This document shows positions 12,033-22,905 of a stretch of DNA of 64,000 nt, one piece after another (within the stretch, counting starts at the first letter, position 1; each line of letters opens with the position of its first letter). Source of the DNA: Sclerodactyla briareus. Taxonomy: Eukaryota; Echinodermata; Holothuroidea; Dendrochirotida; Sclerodactylidae. A program made the translations under genes and the position numbers. The notes under the pieces are model-generated. The model was not told the DNA's origin, ran no database searches, and saw nothing but the letters and a program-made list of their open reading frames with translations. The stretch is taken from positions 1 through 64,000 of the forward strand of contig JAODTK010003777.1 in the NCBI GenBank assembly GCA_026419785.1, in the 5' to 3' direction.

Positions 12033-13359
12033 CCATAGTGACCACTAAGTCTCCTCCTGAATTTCATTTAGGCGAGTCAATTATCATCATTGCTACATAC
12101 ATGGAACCCGGGGCTGTCAGTGTGGGCTATACAGCTCAAGTAAAAGGACAATTATAGTATTTGTTGTGTCAAATCAGGTGCACTGGCTACATTACCTGAC
12201 ATTATGTCTGTGTGTTATGTTGTATGCTCATATGTGGGCCAAACAGTCCTTGAAACTGACTAATCTGACAACCTAAAATGTCCTAATTGTGTATGTGACA
12301 AGTTGAATTGTAGGTCGCATAAAGGTGGGCATCTAACAAACGAATGAATTTGATGACCTAAAAATGGCACCAATATTTTCCAAAGAGCAAATCTGTTTAA
12401 ATGAAATGCACTTGACTGATTGCCCCATCGCTAGTGTTATAAGTCAATGCCTGGGTGGGCCTACTAGCACTGGGTTCTGGAAACTTTGTTGCCTTGGTTA
12501 CAAGAAAAAACACTTTGTATATCACCTTGAACTATGCTGGGTCGAATCCACTGCATATCACAAAAGCTTTTATGGAAGTTCAAGCTACTACTGAGATTAC
12601 CAATGATTACTTCAAAGCTGGCGTGTAGGTCATAAATACAACTGCAAATTATTTGCAGCTAAGTGGTGCAATGGGAAGACTGTGACTCTCACCTGAATGT
12701 TATTACTCTTGACACAGTGACAGCAAAGTTTGGCTTTGGAAATCTCCAGCTCTGATAAAATTCATTCCAGATGAATTTGCTCCATTGACCATTACTGTAT
12801 TGACTGCTCCACTCTATAAATATTTGGTACACCACTGCCTTACATGGAGACAACGTAGGATACATGGCTACCACATCGAACGTTGAACTCATTGGGGGTA
12901 TTAGCGTGGCGAATTGCATGATTCATGACAAATACATATGTCAATCATAGTTGTGTCTCCGTGAAAATTTGAGTTTGAATCTTTGCATAGGCTTAGCAGG
13001 CTACACTGTAACAGAGACAACTGCTACGCTGCATGGAATAGCTTGGATGCATAGGTGCAAACATGTTACTTATACCCACACTGAACCAACTCTCAACTCC
13101 TTCCACTAAGACCCTCCCCAGTCCTCCCACTCCTTTGTCCCCTCAACCACTCTCACCCGATTGCTCTCCACTCACTCACTCCCCCAAACCAACTCACCCA
13201 ATCACTCACTCAATGAAATTCATATACCCATAATGTCAACAATTGATTAAAAGACGTTAGTTGGAGTATGTTCAGAGGTAACAAGAAATTGCTGCATTCA
13301 AAATATAATTTAATTGATATTCTGGCAAACTTCAGCTTTTAAACACGATGACTCCACCC
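12033..13359. other. Intron, no gene recognised
   Basis: Open frames at 12364-12594 (+) and 12689-12919 (-) have no recognisable domain. A C-rich, low-complexity stretch (cactc/cccaa repeats) lies at 13080-13215. Confidence 0.5.
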
Positions 13360-13740
13360 CACCTAGATGGATGGATGTAGCTCATACTTGATATTTGTTT
13401 TCCCCAAGATGAGTATATCAGCCCCCACGAGTTTGGTCAGTTCAGAGGTCAAAAGAGGAACTTGAAAAATCCTTGTAACATTGCAGAATGCTTGGTCTGA
13501 TCAAGTTGAAATTCTGTGTGTAGTTTTCTCATCAAGAGTACAGAATATTTTGTCAAGATTGTGCTATTTTTTGTGAAACATTGGGGATTTGTGGAAAATA
13601 TCATATATTACCAGAAATTTTTACAGGCAATTTCCCCTTGGTCTTGTGTCTTGTCTGGACATACTTTATTAGAAACGAGTCAAGGAGTCACTGAGCCCTT
13701 TGGCTCTCTGGTTTTCAGATGAAATGCCTCTCTGGGGAGA
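13360..13740. repeat. Dispersed repeat family A, copy 1
   Basis: The order of blocks is gatggatgtagctcatactt, then tcagttcagaggtcaaa, then 'cttggtctgatcaagttgaaatt', then a tail ending 'gagccctttggctctctgg'. The same order recurs at 26.9-27.2 kb and, shorter, at 58.9-59.1 kb. It carries no coding capacity and is probably a non-autonomous transposable element. Confidence 0.55.
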
Positions 13741-13837
13741 GTCTGTTCTCAAAGAATGTTCCTTCTGACAATTGTCATGGGAATGTACATAGTCATAAAG
13801 TGTTATCACTATCACTCACACTGCATCATGCCTGTCC

Positions 13838-15371
13838 CTGTTCCAGTAATAATCATTCACTGCATTCATCCCTGTCCCTGTTCCAGTATAATCATTCAAC
13901 TGCATCATCCCTGTCCCTGTTCAGTAATAATCATTGAACTGCATTCATCCCTGTCCCTTTACAGTAATAATCATTCAACTGCATTCATCCTGTCCCTTTA
14001 CAGTAATAATCATTGAACTGCATTCATCCCTGTCCCTTTACAGTATAATCATTCAACTGCATTCATCCCTGTCCCTGTTCCAGTAATAATCATTCAACTG
14101 CATCATCCCTGTCCCTTTATCAGTAATAATCATTCAACTGCATTCATCCCTTGTCCATTTACAGTAATAATCATTGAACTGCATTCATCCTGTCCCTGTT
14201 CCAGTAATAATCATTCAACTGCATTCATCCCTGTCCCTTACAGTAATAATCATTCACTGCATTCATTCCCTGTCCCTTTACAGTAATAATCATCAACTGC
14301 ATTCATCCCCTGTCCTTTACAGTAATAAGCATTCAACTGCATTCATCCCTGTCCCTTTACAGTAAAATCATTCAACTGCATCATCCCTGTCCCTGTTCCA
14401 GTAATAATCATTCAACTGCATTCATCCCTGTCCCTGTTCCAGTAATAATCATTCACTGCATTCATCCCTGTCCCTTACAGTAATAATCATGAACTGCATC
14501 ATCCCTGTCCCTTTACAGTAATAATCATCAACTGCATTCATCCCGTCCCTTTACAGTAATAATCATTCAACTGCCATTCATCCCTGTCCCTTACAGTAAT
14601 AATCATTCAACTGCATTCATCCTGTCCCTTTACAGTAATAATCATTCAACTGCATTCATCCTGTCCCTTTACAGTATAATCATTCACTGCATTCATCCTG
14701 TCCCTTTACAGTAATAATCATTGAACTGCATTCATCCCCTGTCCTTTACAGTAATAATCATTCACTGCATTCATCCTGTCCCTGTTCCAGTAATAATCAT
14801 TCAACGCATTCATCCCTGTCCCTTACAGTAATAATCATTCAACTGCATTCATCCTGTCCCTTACAGTAATAATCATTGAACTGCATTCATCCTGTCCCTG
14901 TTCCAGTATAATCATTCACTGCATTCACCCCTGTCCCTTTACAGTAATAATCATCAACTGCATTCATCCCCTGTCCTTTACAGTAATAATCATTGAACTG
15001 CATTCATCCCTGTCCCTTTACAGTAATAATCATTCAATGCATTCATCCCTGTCCCTTTACAGTAATAATCATTGAACTGCATTCATCCTGTCCCTGTTCC
15101 AGTAATAATCATTCACTGCATTCACCCCTGTCCCTTTACAGTAATAATCATTCAACTGCATTCATCCCTGTCCCTTTCCAGTAATAATCATTGAACTGCA
15201 TTCATCCCTGTCCCTTTACAGTAATAATCATTGAACTGCATTCATCCCTGCCCCGTCCGTAATAATCATTCACTGCATTCATCCCGTCCCTTTACAGTAA
15301 TAATCATTCAACTGCATTCGTCCCTGTTCCAGTAATAATCATTCAACGCATTCATCCCTGTCCCTTTACAG
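13838..15371 (+). repeat. About 40-bp minisatellite of splice-acceptor copies
   Basis: About forty tandem units with consensus cattcaactgcattcatccc, then tgtccctttacagtaataat (40 bp). A second variant has ccctgttccag in place of ccctttacag. Every unit but one (near 15258) keeps a pyrimidine tract followed by CAG, a full 3' splice-acceptor signature. The last unit is the real acceptor of the exon at 15372: its CAG is followed by taatcgag instead of taataat. The array therefore grew out of the intron-exon junction. Units differ mostly by loss of one base from a doublet or triplet. Confidence 0.92.
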
Positions 15372-15637
15372 TAATCGAGAGTGAAGAGACCGAGGGCGTG
15401 GACGTGAATGCAACGATCATACGAGTGACAGAGGAGGTCAATAGCGTGATAAAACAATCTATTGACGCCTCTTCGACCGGAGCCGCCACACGACCCCCAA
15501 TGACCTCCTCACACTATTCAAGTTCCCCAATCCCGAGGTGGTTGGCGCTATACGTGCGGCCGAGATATTTGAACGCACCGTTGAGATGATCCACCGCGGA
15601 GTGCAAGAGGGACGTAGCGTTAATCTCACGGATGTAG
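15372..15637 (+). CDS. Peroxidasin exon: Ig4-peroxidase linker and start of peroxidase domain
   Basis: This exon carries the linker between the last Ig domain and the animal heme peroxidase domain, and the first helices of the latter. The first part reads VNATIIRVTEEVNSVIKQSI. After a frame change near 15490 (a run of five C) it continues PNDLLTLFKFPNPE and AAEIFERTVEMIHRGVQEG. 'PNDLLALFRYP' and 'EIFERTLQLIQEHVQ' are the corresponding vertebrate segments, so the assignment is firm. The acceptor is the last unit of the 40-bp array. The donor is strong (gatgtag|gtaagt). The exon begins with two bases that complete a split codon, as expected after a phase-1 Ig exon. Confidence 0.9.
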
Positions 15638-17081
15638 GTAAGTCAGTCTTTTGAACTCCTCTGTTCCTACCCTGGTACAGTTTTGGTGATAGTAAGGGAT
15701 AATGAAAGTAGATCTGAGAAGTTCCACATAGCGAGATTAGCAGCATTCTTGTGGAATGGATCATGGTATGTTGCCAGAATGAAATCAAATTCCAACCTAT
15801 GCAACGCCCTACCAGGGTGCTAACCTGGGTACTGCTCTGATTTCCAGTGGGACTTCCTCTTGGGTGGTACCTCAATGTGAAAGGTGTGGTAAGGGTAATC
15901 ACAGACTGGCTTGAAATGGACTTTCATACTCAGTCAGTGTTATCATGGCTTAGTAACCTTGGGGGTGTTCAGGGATACTTCCAACATTTAAGGGGCATAT
16001 AGAGCTATTATGTAGAAAATTGCAAAAGTCTGCAAAATTATTCTTCTCCTACAGTTCAGGCTGGACTACCATCCAACTTGGTCAGTGTTATCATGGACCA
16101 GTAGTACCTTGGTTGTTCAGGAATTTGAGGTCATTAAAGGTCATTGAGAGGGGCATTTATGGGAGACTCCTTCTACCAAAACTGTATAGCAAACAACTAG
16201 TTTTTTTCTTCTTTCCCTTTATATATAAACCCCAAACTGATGTAAAGCACATGTTCAAAGTGAGATAGCCAATCAGTACCAAATTGTATGCCTATGCACT
16301 AATAACAATGAATGGCCATAACATCATTCCACAGGTGAACAAAAACAGGTTCATCTCACTAAGCACTGCGATTGAACAAAATTACAAGTTTACAGGAATT
16401 CATTCAGTACAATACAACAGTTGTTGAAGGTCTCAGACAACAGCAGAGGGAATCCAGCTAGGAGTAGAATCGATTACGGGTATCTTCCATGCACTACCGC
16501 TCTCATATTAGTAATATATATATAGTATAATATTCAGTAAAACCTCGCTAAGGCGAATGATTTAGTCTAAAATCATTATGTTGCAATGAAAGAGAGAATA
16601 AGGGGAAAATTGGCCTTTCGATACATCATCTGCAATTGTCAAAAACATTGTTCATTGCGGACATAGCTAAAAGCTGGATAACACCATTTGCTGAGGAGGC
16701 CTTGCTTTGTTATGTTAGGCCTATTTCCTGCTTGTGAGTGCTCCATTTGCGAGGTTGACTGCTGGGTTTGCACATATGGGTTACATGTACGAGTATGATT
16801 CTTTTCGATCAATAGCGAGAAACACATTTTGACGGCGTTGACTTCTGCGATTTGTTCACACCTGTACTGTGAAATGGTACAGAGAATGGGCCCACAGACA
16901 CCGAAGTCACGTATCAACTAAAATACACGAGCAATAGTGAGAAACAACGACTGAGGCACATATTCTGTGTGGATCCTAAAATGATATACAATACTTTGCC
17001 CTATATCCCTTTGGCCCCCTCACCCTATACTTTCCTCCTCCCTGTTGAATTAGCGTTCATACCCTTATCTTCTGTTTGCAG
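15638..17081 (+). other. Intron within the peroxidase domain
   Basis: Runs from gtaagt to tgtttgcag. Apart from the short direct repeat at 15935-16115 and a small (TA)n tract near 16515, nothing recognisable was found. Confidence 0.65.
15935..16115. repeat. Direct repeat about 147 bp apart
   Basis: The block 'cagtgttatcatgg', then cttagtaaccttggggg or ccagtagtaccttgg, then tgttcagg appears at 15935 and again at about 16082. This suggests a diverged tandem duplication of about 147 bp. Confidence 0.5.
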
Positions 17082-18712
17082 ACTTTAAATCCACAATCTG
17101 TCACCACGTCTGTGAGTCTCATCGCAAACTACTCTGGGTGCTCCAACATGAAGAAGGATGTCGACTGCTCCGACATCTGCTTCCACAAGAGCTACCGGAC
17201 ATATGACGGCACATGCAACAACCTCCAGCACAAAAAGTGGGGGGCCTCGCTTACCCCCTTCAGCGGTTCTCCAAGCCTGTATACGAGAACGGACTGAGCA
17301 CGCCCGTGGGCTGGAACCGCACTAAGCTCTACCATGGCTACCCTAAGCCCAAGTCCGCGAGGTCTCCTCAAGATCCTGTCCACCGCCCACGTCACAGATC
17401 ATCCCGGTTACTCGCACATGGTGATGATGCAGTGGGGGCAGTTCCTGGACCACGACCATGACCTGGTGGTGGGTGGTCTCGGCAGGGCTCGGTTCGTCGA
17501 TGGGGTGGAGTGTAAGGACACCTGCGACAACGAGCCACCGTGCTTCCCCCTCCGGATACCCGATGATGATCCTAGAATACAGAGCCATCATTGCATGGAG
17601 TTCACCCGGTCTAGTGCTGTCTGTGGCAGCGGCAGCTCCTCTGCTTCTTTGACTTCATCATGCCCCGTGAGTCAATTAACTCACTGACATCCTACATTAT
17701 CCTCAACCTTCTACGGGAGCACCCGGTATTGGCTGAGATGCTGAGAGACACATCAAGTGACAGCTATGGCAAGCTGCGTGTCGGGCGGCAGGATGAGTCG
17801 GGCAAGCTTTCCTGCCCTTCAACGAAGACCTTCCCGATCGACTGTGACAGGGACAGGGACGAGAGCCCCATTCCATGCTTCCTTGCAGGGGACGTCCGGG
17901 CCAACGAGCAGGTGGGGCTGACTGCGATGCACACCCTCTGGTTGCGGGAACACAATCGCATCGCGGGCCCGCGTGCACATCATCAACCCTCACTGGAAGG
18001 ATGAGACCATCTATCAGGAAACGAGGAAGATTGTTGGAGCTGCCATCAGCATATCACCTACAAATTCTGGCTTCCTAAGGTCCTCGGTAGCCATGGGATG
18101 GAACTCCTCGGGGAATACAAGGGCTATGACCCAACCGTGGACAGTTCGATTGCGAACAGCTTTGCAACAGCAGCCTTCCGGTTTGGACATTCATTGATCC
18201 AGCCAGTGCTCCGTCGGCTCAACGAGTCTTTCAGACGGATGAAAATTATGGAGATTTACCTCTGCACCGGGCATTCTTCTCTCCATTCCGGTTGGTGGAT
18301 GAAGGTGGCATAGACCCGATTCTTCGAGGTCTCTATGCAGTGCCTCTGAAGCAGCCCGCCCCTGAAGAGATGATGAACTCAGAACTGACAGAACGCCTCT
18401 TCCACATGGCGCACACCATTGCCCTTGACTTAGGGGCGTTGAACAACACCGGGGGCGCGACCACGCCCTCCCTCCCTACAACGAGTGGCGGAGATTCTGT
18501 AACCTGCCAATCGCTAGCACCTTTGATGATCTGTCCGAGGAGATCAGAAATCCAGACGTCAGGGGGAAACTCCAAGAGGTTTATGGACACCCAGGAAACA
18601 TAGACCTCTTCGTTGGTGGCATGGCAGAGGAACCATCAGAAGACGGCTTGGTTGGCCCAACTTTCACCTGCATACTGGCTGAACAGTTCAGGAGGTTACG
18701 AGACGGAGACAG
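17082..18712 (+). CDS. Peroxidasin catalytic exon (animal heme peroxidase)
   Basis: One large exon encodes most of the heme peroxidase domain. Peroxidasin uses H2O2 and bromide to form sulfilimine cross-links in collagen IV of basement membranes. Landmarks in order: [34 protein letters not shown] with the heme-linked Asp and distal His (17448-17453), SSAVCGSG, a diverged calcium loop (TSYI.., FYGST) near 17685-17725, [24 protein letters not shown] with catalytic Arg and heme-linked Glu (17945-17950), [11 protein letters not shown] with the proximal His (18188-18190), [26 protein letters not shown] with the Asn partner (18442), [16 protein letters not shown], and [10 protein letters not shown]. 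All catalytic residues are kept. The reading frame nevertheless changes about ten times, for example near 17260, 17360, 17650, 17695, 17815, 17965, 18050, 18235 and 18450. Acceptor tgtttgcag, donor ag|gtgagc. Confidence 0.95.
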
Positions 18713-20650
18713 GTGAGCGTTGATAATGTGCAATAATGGGAGGAAATCCTCGTTTAAACCTTTTGTTTGGGAATCATGAGCATTCATCAGAATGCTGGGA
18801 TTCAATGACAGTACTCATATTCTTCATACCCTTTATTGGAGTTTTGTCTGCCTCAAGTGACAGTATTAGCCCACATCGGAACCCACTTCAAGGCTCTTCT
18901 GTTTTTGGGGTCTCAGATCTGGGGTCTATTACAATGTTGGAGCTTTCTGCTTGCTGGGGTCACAAAAGTAGCCCACAAGAGGTACACACTAGAATAGTAT
19001 ATACTTTTGTGGAGGTCAGGTCATATCATATATCATATAAGGTCATATCAGGTCAATAGAGGTCACAGTGCTTTACAATACTTGATGTGAAGTGCACTTT
19101 TCCCCCACGATTGTTCAATCAGACCCTGTTAGCTATTGGTACAAGAAAAACTGGCCATAGCTATTCAGTAGGGAGGAGGGCGGGGGTACTTACCGAACAT
19201 AAACTATTTGCTCATAATGAATTTAAATAAATAAAACATTAATACAATCCCAATGTATGCGAAAGAATAGCAGATTTCAAGCAAACATTCTGAGTTTGAA
19301 TTCCAGCAACCACTGGATGTTTTTACCAAGGTGGCTGTATTTGTTGGGATGGGCAAGGTCCAGGTCTTCACTTCATGGTTCCGCTGTAATGCAGTGGACT
19401 TTGTGGTTACTGGGGTTTGTTACAGAATATTTGCGATAAGTCCTGTTGGTCAGCTGTGGTAGTCACATTGAACCCTCCAGGTTCCAAGAAAGTAGTTGGG
19501 TCCTGGAGTTCAGTGAATGTCCTTTCGGACATAAAATGGCGGTCCCAGGAGCAGGTTAGAATTGGTAGCACCCATGCCTCGATATCACAGGTTTGATTAG
19601 CTTGTTGAATAGATGATTGAGCTTGTTAATCATACCATGGTAAGACCGAACAAGAGACAACCCAAATAAATAGGAAATGATCAATTAAAAGTTCAAGCAG
19701 TTAATTAATCTCGGTCATGGCTTTGTCTCTGTAATAACATCCTGTGATACAAAGCAGAATAGTTTGTTCTGACTGGGTGACAATCTTTTGACCATATCTA
19801 GCGTTAATGAAGCGGTTAGTTTGTGGTCAGGTGTTTGTTATATTGGCCGATATACCCCTTGATTGAGGAAGGGGTGTGTTTGTGGTCTGTTTTGGAATCG
19901 TATTGGTCTTAAGAGCACCTGGGAGTTCGAATTTTGAACTTGTACCTTATTGTCTAGAAAATCCTCAGTCATCATTGTGATGATTGTGTAGTAAGGCCAC
20001 AAGTTTCCCATAGAAAGGGTCAATAAATCCCATGTTAGTATTTGAGCTATCGTAACATTGAATATTCAGCATTTTCGCCATGATCCCGATTCCCCATATA
20101 TACAGGAATGATAGTGAGTCTTGTGTTTCATAACTATGATGTATTAAACCCAACTTATTATTCAACCCTTCACCAGTCCCAAGTGCATTCTAACACTTGT
20201 CTATATACAGTTAACAGTTGTTGGTTGCCCATACTGTACTTGCCACTGATAGGTCGTGGAGGTGGGGGGATGAGACAGGAGTTCACCCCCTATCTCACAG
20301 AATTGTAATATTAGCTAGGAAAAAACATGTTTTGTGAGGCCAATATAACTGACATAGTATTCAGTTACGTGACTTTCAGTTAACGCCCCCTGTGCAAACA
20401 TCCTCTCTGCCCCACCACAGCAAAGAAGAGATGGCATGATTTGAGGATCTGTCACAGAAATTTCTGCCGGGCAAAAGTGGTTTCACCCCCCAAATCACAA
20501 TGAGTTACACTTCTGGGTCAGTACAAGCGTGTTGTTGGCTCGTTACACGAAACACCGTTGGCTACCCTATCATCATTTTGCCATCTGTTGCCCCCTCCTT
20601 GTGAGTGTGTGCAGAGGTAGCTTTATACCTATTCCCGTCGTCACTTGCAG
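18713..20650 (+). other. Intron within the peroxidase domain
   Basis: Runs from gtgagc to acttgcag. It holds a cluster of ggtca motifs with 'atatcatat' at about 19010-19065. No gene or known element was recognised. Confidence 0.65.
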
Positions 20651-20859
20651 GTTTTGGTACGAGAATGATGGCGTTTTTGCTCCTGATCAGCTGACGCAGA
20701 TAAAACAGATCACCCTCTCGAGGGTCCTCTGTGACAACGGCGACACTATCAACAGAGTCAACGATGACCCCTTCGTGTTTATAGAGAACATCAATGACTA
20801 TAAGAAGTGTAGAGAGATACCGTCGGTGAATCTAGGAATGTGGACTGACTGTCTAGAAG
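20651..20859 (+). CDS. Peroxidasin exon: C-terminal end of peroxidase domain
   Basis: This exon completes the peroxidase domain. It has 69 uninterrupted codons between split codons at both ends. The first base completes the Arg of 'RDGDR' begun in the previous exon, giving WYENDGVFAPDQLTQIKQ, then LSRVLCDNGDTINRV, then KKCREIPSVNLGMWTDC. These match the 'WYENPGVFSPAQLTQIKQ', 'LCDNADNITRV' and 'IPRVDLRVWQDC' segments of vertebrate peroxidasin. Acceptor acttgcag, donor gaag|gtaagc. Unlike the preceding exons it has no frame change. The expected downstream linker and VWFC exons were not recognised within the following 43 kb. Confidence 0.95.
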
Positions 20860-20963
20860 GTAAGCTGTGACCTGTGTAAGAACTGATCTCATATTCATGT
20901 AGCTCCTTTTCTCGCATATAGATAATGTTACAAAGCTATATGCTGATGACGTCATCATCGTTA

Positions 20964-20987
20964 CCCCCCCCCCCCCCCCCCCCCCCC
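20964..20987. repeat. Poly-C run, 24 bases
   Basis: An uninterrupted run of 24 C about 100 bp after the last recognised peroxidasin exon. Its length is likely to be uncertain in any assembly. Confidence 0.95.
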
Positions 20988-21499
20988 TCCGCACTCCAAA
21001 ATACCTTCTTACGACGCTGTAATAATAAATCTGAAGCAGCTGGACTAACTTGTATGTAGCAACAGTCTCTCAACCAAGCTGACTGATCATTTGGCGCTCT
21101 CTGTGATCTACAACAAGTTGATGATGTCGCAGGTTGTCAAATGTTGAGGAAACCTCTTAGGGACCCTTCTGATAACAGAATTGTAGACCCCTGTGAGATT
21201 TGTGTCGTAGATTCCCTTTGTCTTTTGTTGAGTGATGCTGTTCAGGGCAGGGCTGCCAGATGGCTTGTTCCATACTTTGTTTTTCCACTGAAATACTGGA
21301 ATATGGTCAAGTAACCGACTTCACGTGTGAAGTGAAAAAGGAATTTCCGTCAATCCTTCGTGTCCAATTTTTGTTTTGCCTAAATGAAATACAGCAAGAG
21401 ACAGTAATCACTTTGCCAGGTGTGTTTGTGTATGTTTATGTGTACCTGTGCATGTGTGTATGTCATACTTACCCATTACCATGATTTCTGCTGGACCAT

Positions 21500-22130
21500 T
21501 TTGATGTAATTTGGACACAAAGTCATTTATTGAAAGGGTAAGCTAGCCTATTTTATGTATTCCATTGTTCAAGCCCATCAGCAAGATTAAGGACAATCTA
21601 AGTAACGATGACGTGATTTGGTACATCAAGTAGTATCATTTCCATCCTATAGGCAAGAATTTCGAGTTTGTCTGATTTTCATTATTTTCTTTGTGAATAT
21701 GGTCCAGCTACCTGTAGTCCAGACAGGGTTAAGCATGAATACATATCTTTGGAGGTCATTCAATGTGTCCAATTTGCATGATTTATGCAAATTTTGGAAG
21801 TTTGGTCAGATTTCAATGAAACTGGGTGGATGTGGGTTATTGGAAGAAGTCACTAGAGGTCCAATAACTTGCATAACTTATGTAAATTTCTCATTCAGTC
21901 ACAATTTTCACAACCTTTGGTTGTTGGTAAACATCGTCATCATTCAGACCAAATGAATTTGAATTTATATGCACAATAAAGCTGGTATCTCACTCCTGCC
22001 AAAAAGTTGCAACAAAATTGGAACACTTCTTGAAATTCATTTGATTTCTGGCACACAGTTTTGCTAACATTTTATCAATTTTATTAGCAAACTTCATGCA
22101 AATGACTTCTTATTAGATACCAGCCTGATT
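21500..22130. repeat. Dispersed repeat with 'aattatgcaaat'-like blocks
   Basis: Modules containing 'caatttgcatgatttatgca', 'gtttggtcagatttcaatga' and 'attcattgttcaagcccatcagcaagatta' recall the segment at 2.78-3.6 kb. Boundaries are approximate. Confidence 0.45.
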
Positions 22131-22771
22131 GCTGCTTCACTATCTCAGCTGTTGGTGCCCAATAGGTGAACAGAGTTGCTCATTTATTTTTATGACTTCA
22201 GAAGGAATTGAAACTTCTGCATGTGATGAATCACAGTAATCATGGTTTGCAGCACGAAAAACCCGTTTTACCGAATCTGATCATCGCTGCCAATGCGGGA
22301 ATCTACACAGCACACCCAAGACATATGATAAAGGTCACCATTGGAGAGGATGTACTTCACTGATATTTGCCAAATACCTCCCTCTCATCCATAAATTCTT
22401 ATCTCCCACGTCAGACATCAATACTCTGTCCACCTACCCGTCACCCTCTCTCATTAAGTTGAACGGTAATGTCTTCACCTTCACCCTCCGCCAACCTTCA
22501 CTATTATCTCATAATTACCACCTCATCATAATCTCATTATTATTATCTAATATTATTATCTTATTTTGCACTTTTCTGTTGGGCTCATGTCTTTTATTTG
22601 ATGGTGATTTTTTTTTTTGCTCCATTCTGAAATTTGTTTTTAGAACTTTGGATTTAGAGGTTTGACTGACTGTGACTCAAGTTGATGTCTGCCAGCATCC
22701 CGGTCCAGACTATGATGATTTAGATCTCTTAGTGCCTCACATATGGAACCCACATCTGAAGCAGCTTCACA
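22131..22771. other. No gene recognised
   Basis: AT-rich sequence with TTATTATTAT-rich patches at 22530-22560. No exon was seen. Confidence 0.45.
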
Positions 22772-22905
22772 GTCATTAGCCCTGATTATAGTACTACCTT
22801 CACACACATTACCATCATCATTGTGTCCCCTTGGGACTTCCCCAAAACAGCTGCTACAACATATGGCACTCACTAATTCCCACAAGTCATCCTCACAAGC
22901 TCCCC
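22772..22905 (+). repeat. SINE-like repeat family S, fragment 1
   Basis: The stretch tcattagccctgattatag ... gtgtccccttgggacttccc ... catatggcactcac ... cacaagtcatcctcac follows the same block order as the fuller copy at 39639-39905. Only the right part is present. A 147-codon - strand frame across it has no other support. Confidence 0.6.

Noticed and set aside
13838-15371. CRISPR array
   Set aside because: The units are contiguous tandem copies without unique spacers, and this is animal DNA with spliced exons.
13838-15371. Array as coding repeat (in-frame peptide repeat)
   Set aside because: The unit is not a multiple of three, taataat gives stops, and every unit ends in an acceptor signature. 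It is intronic.
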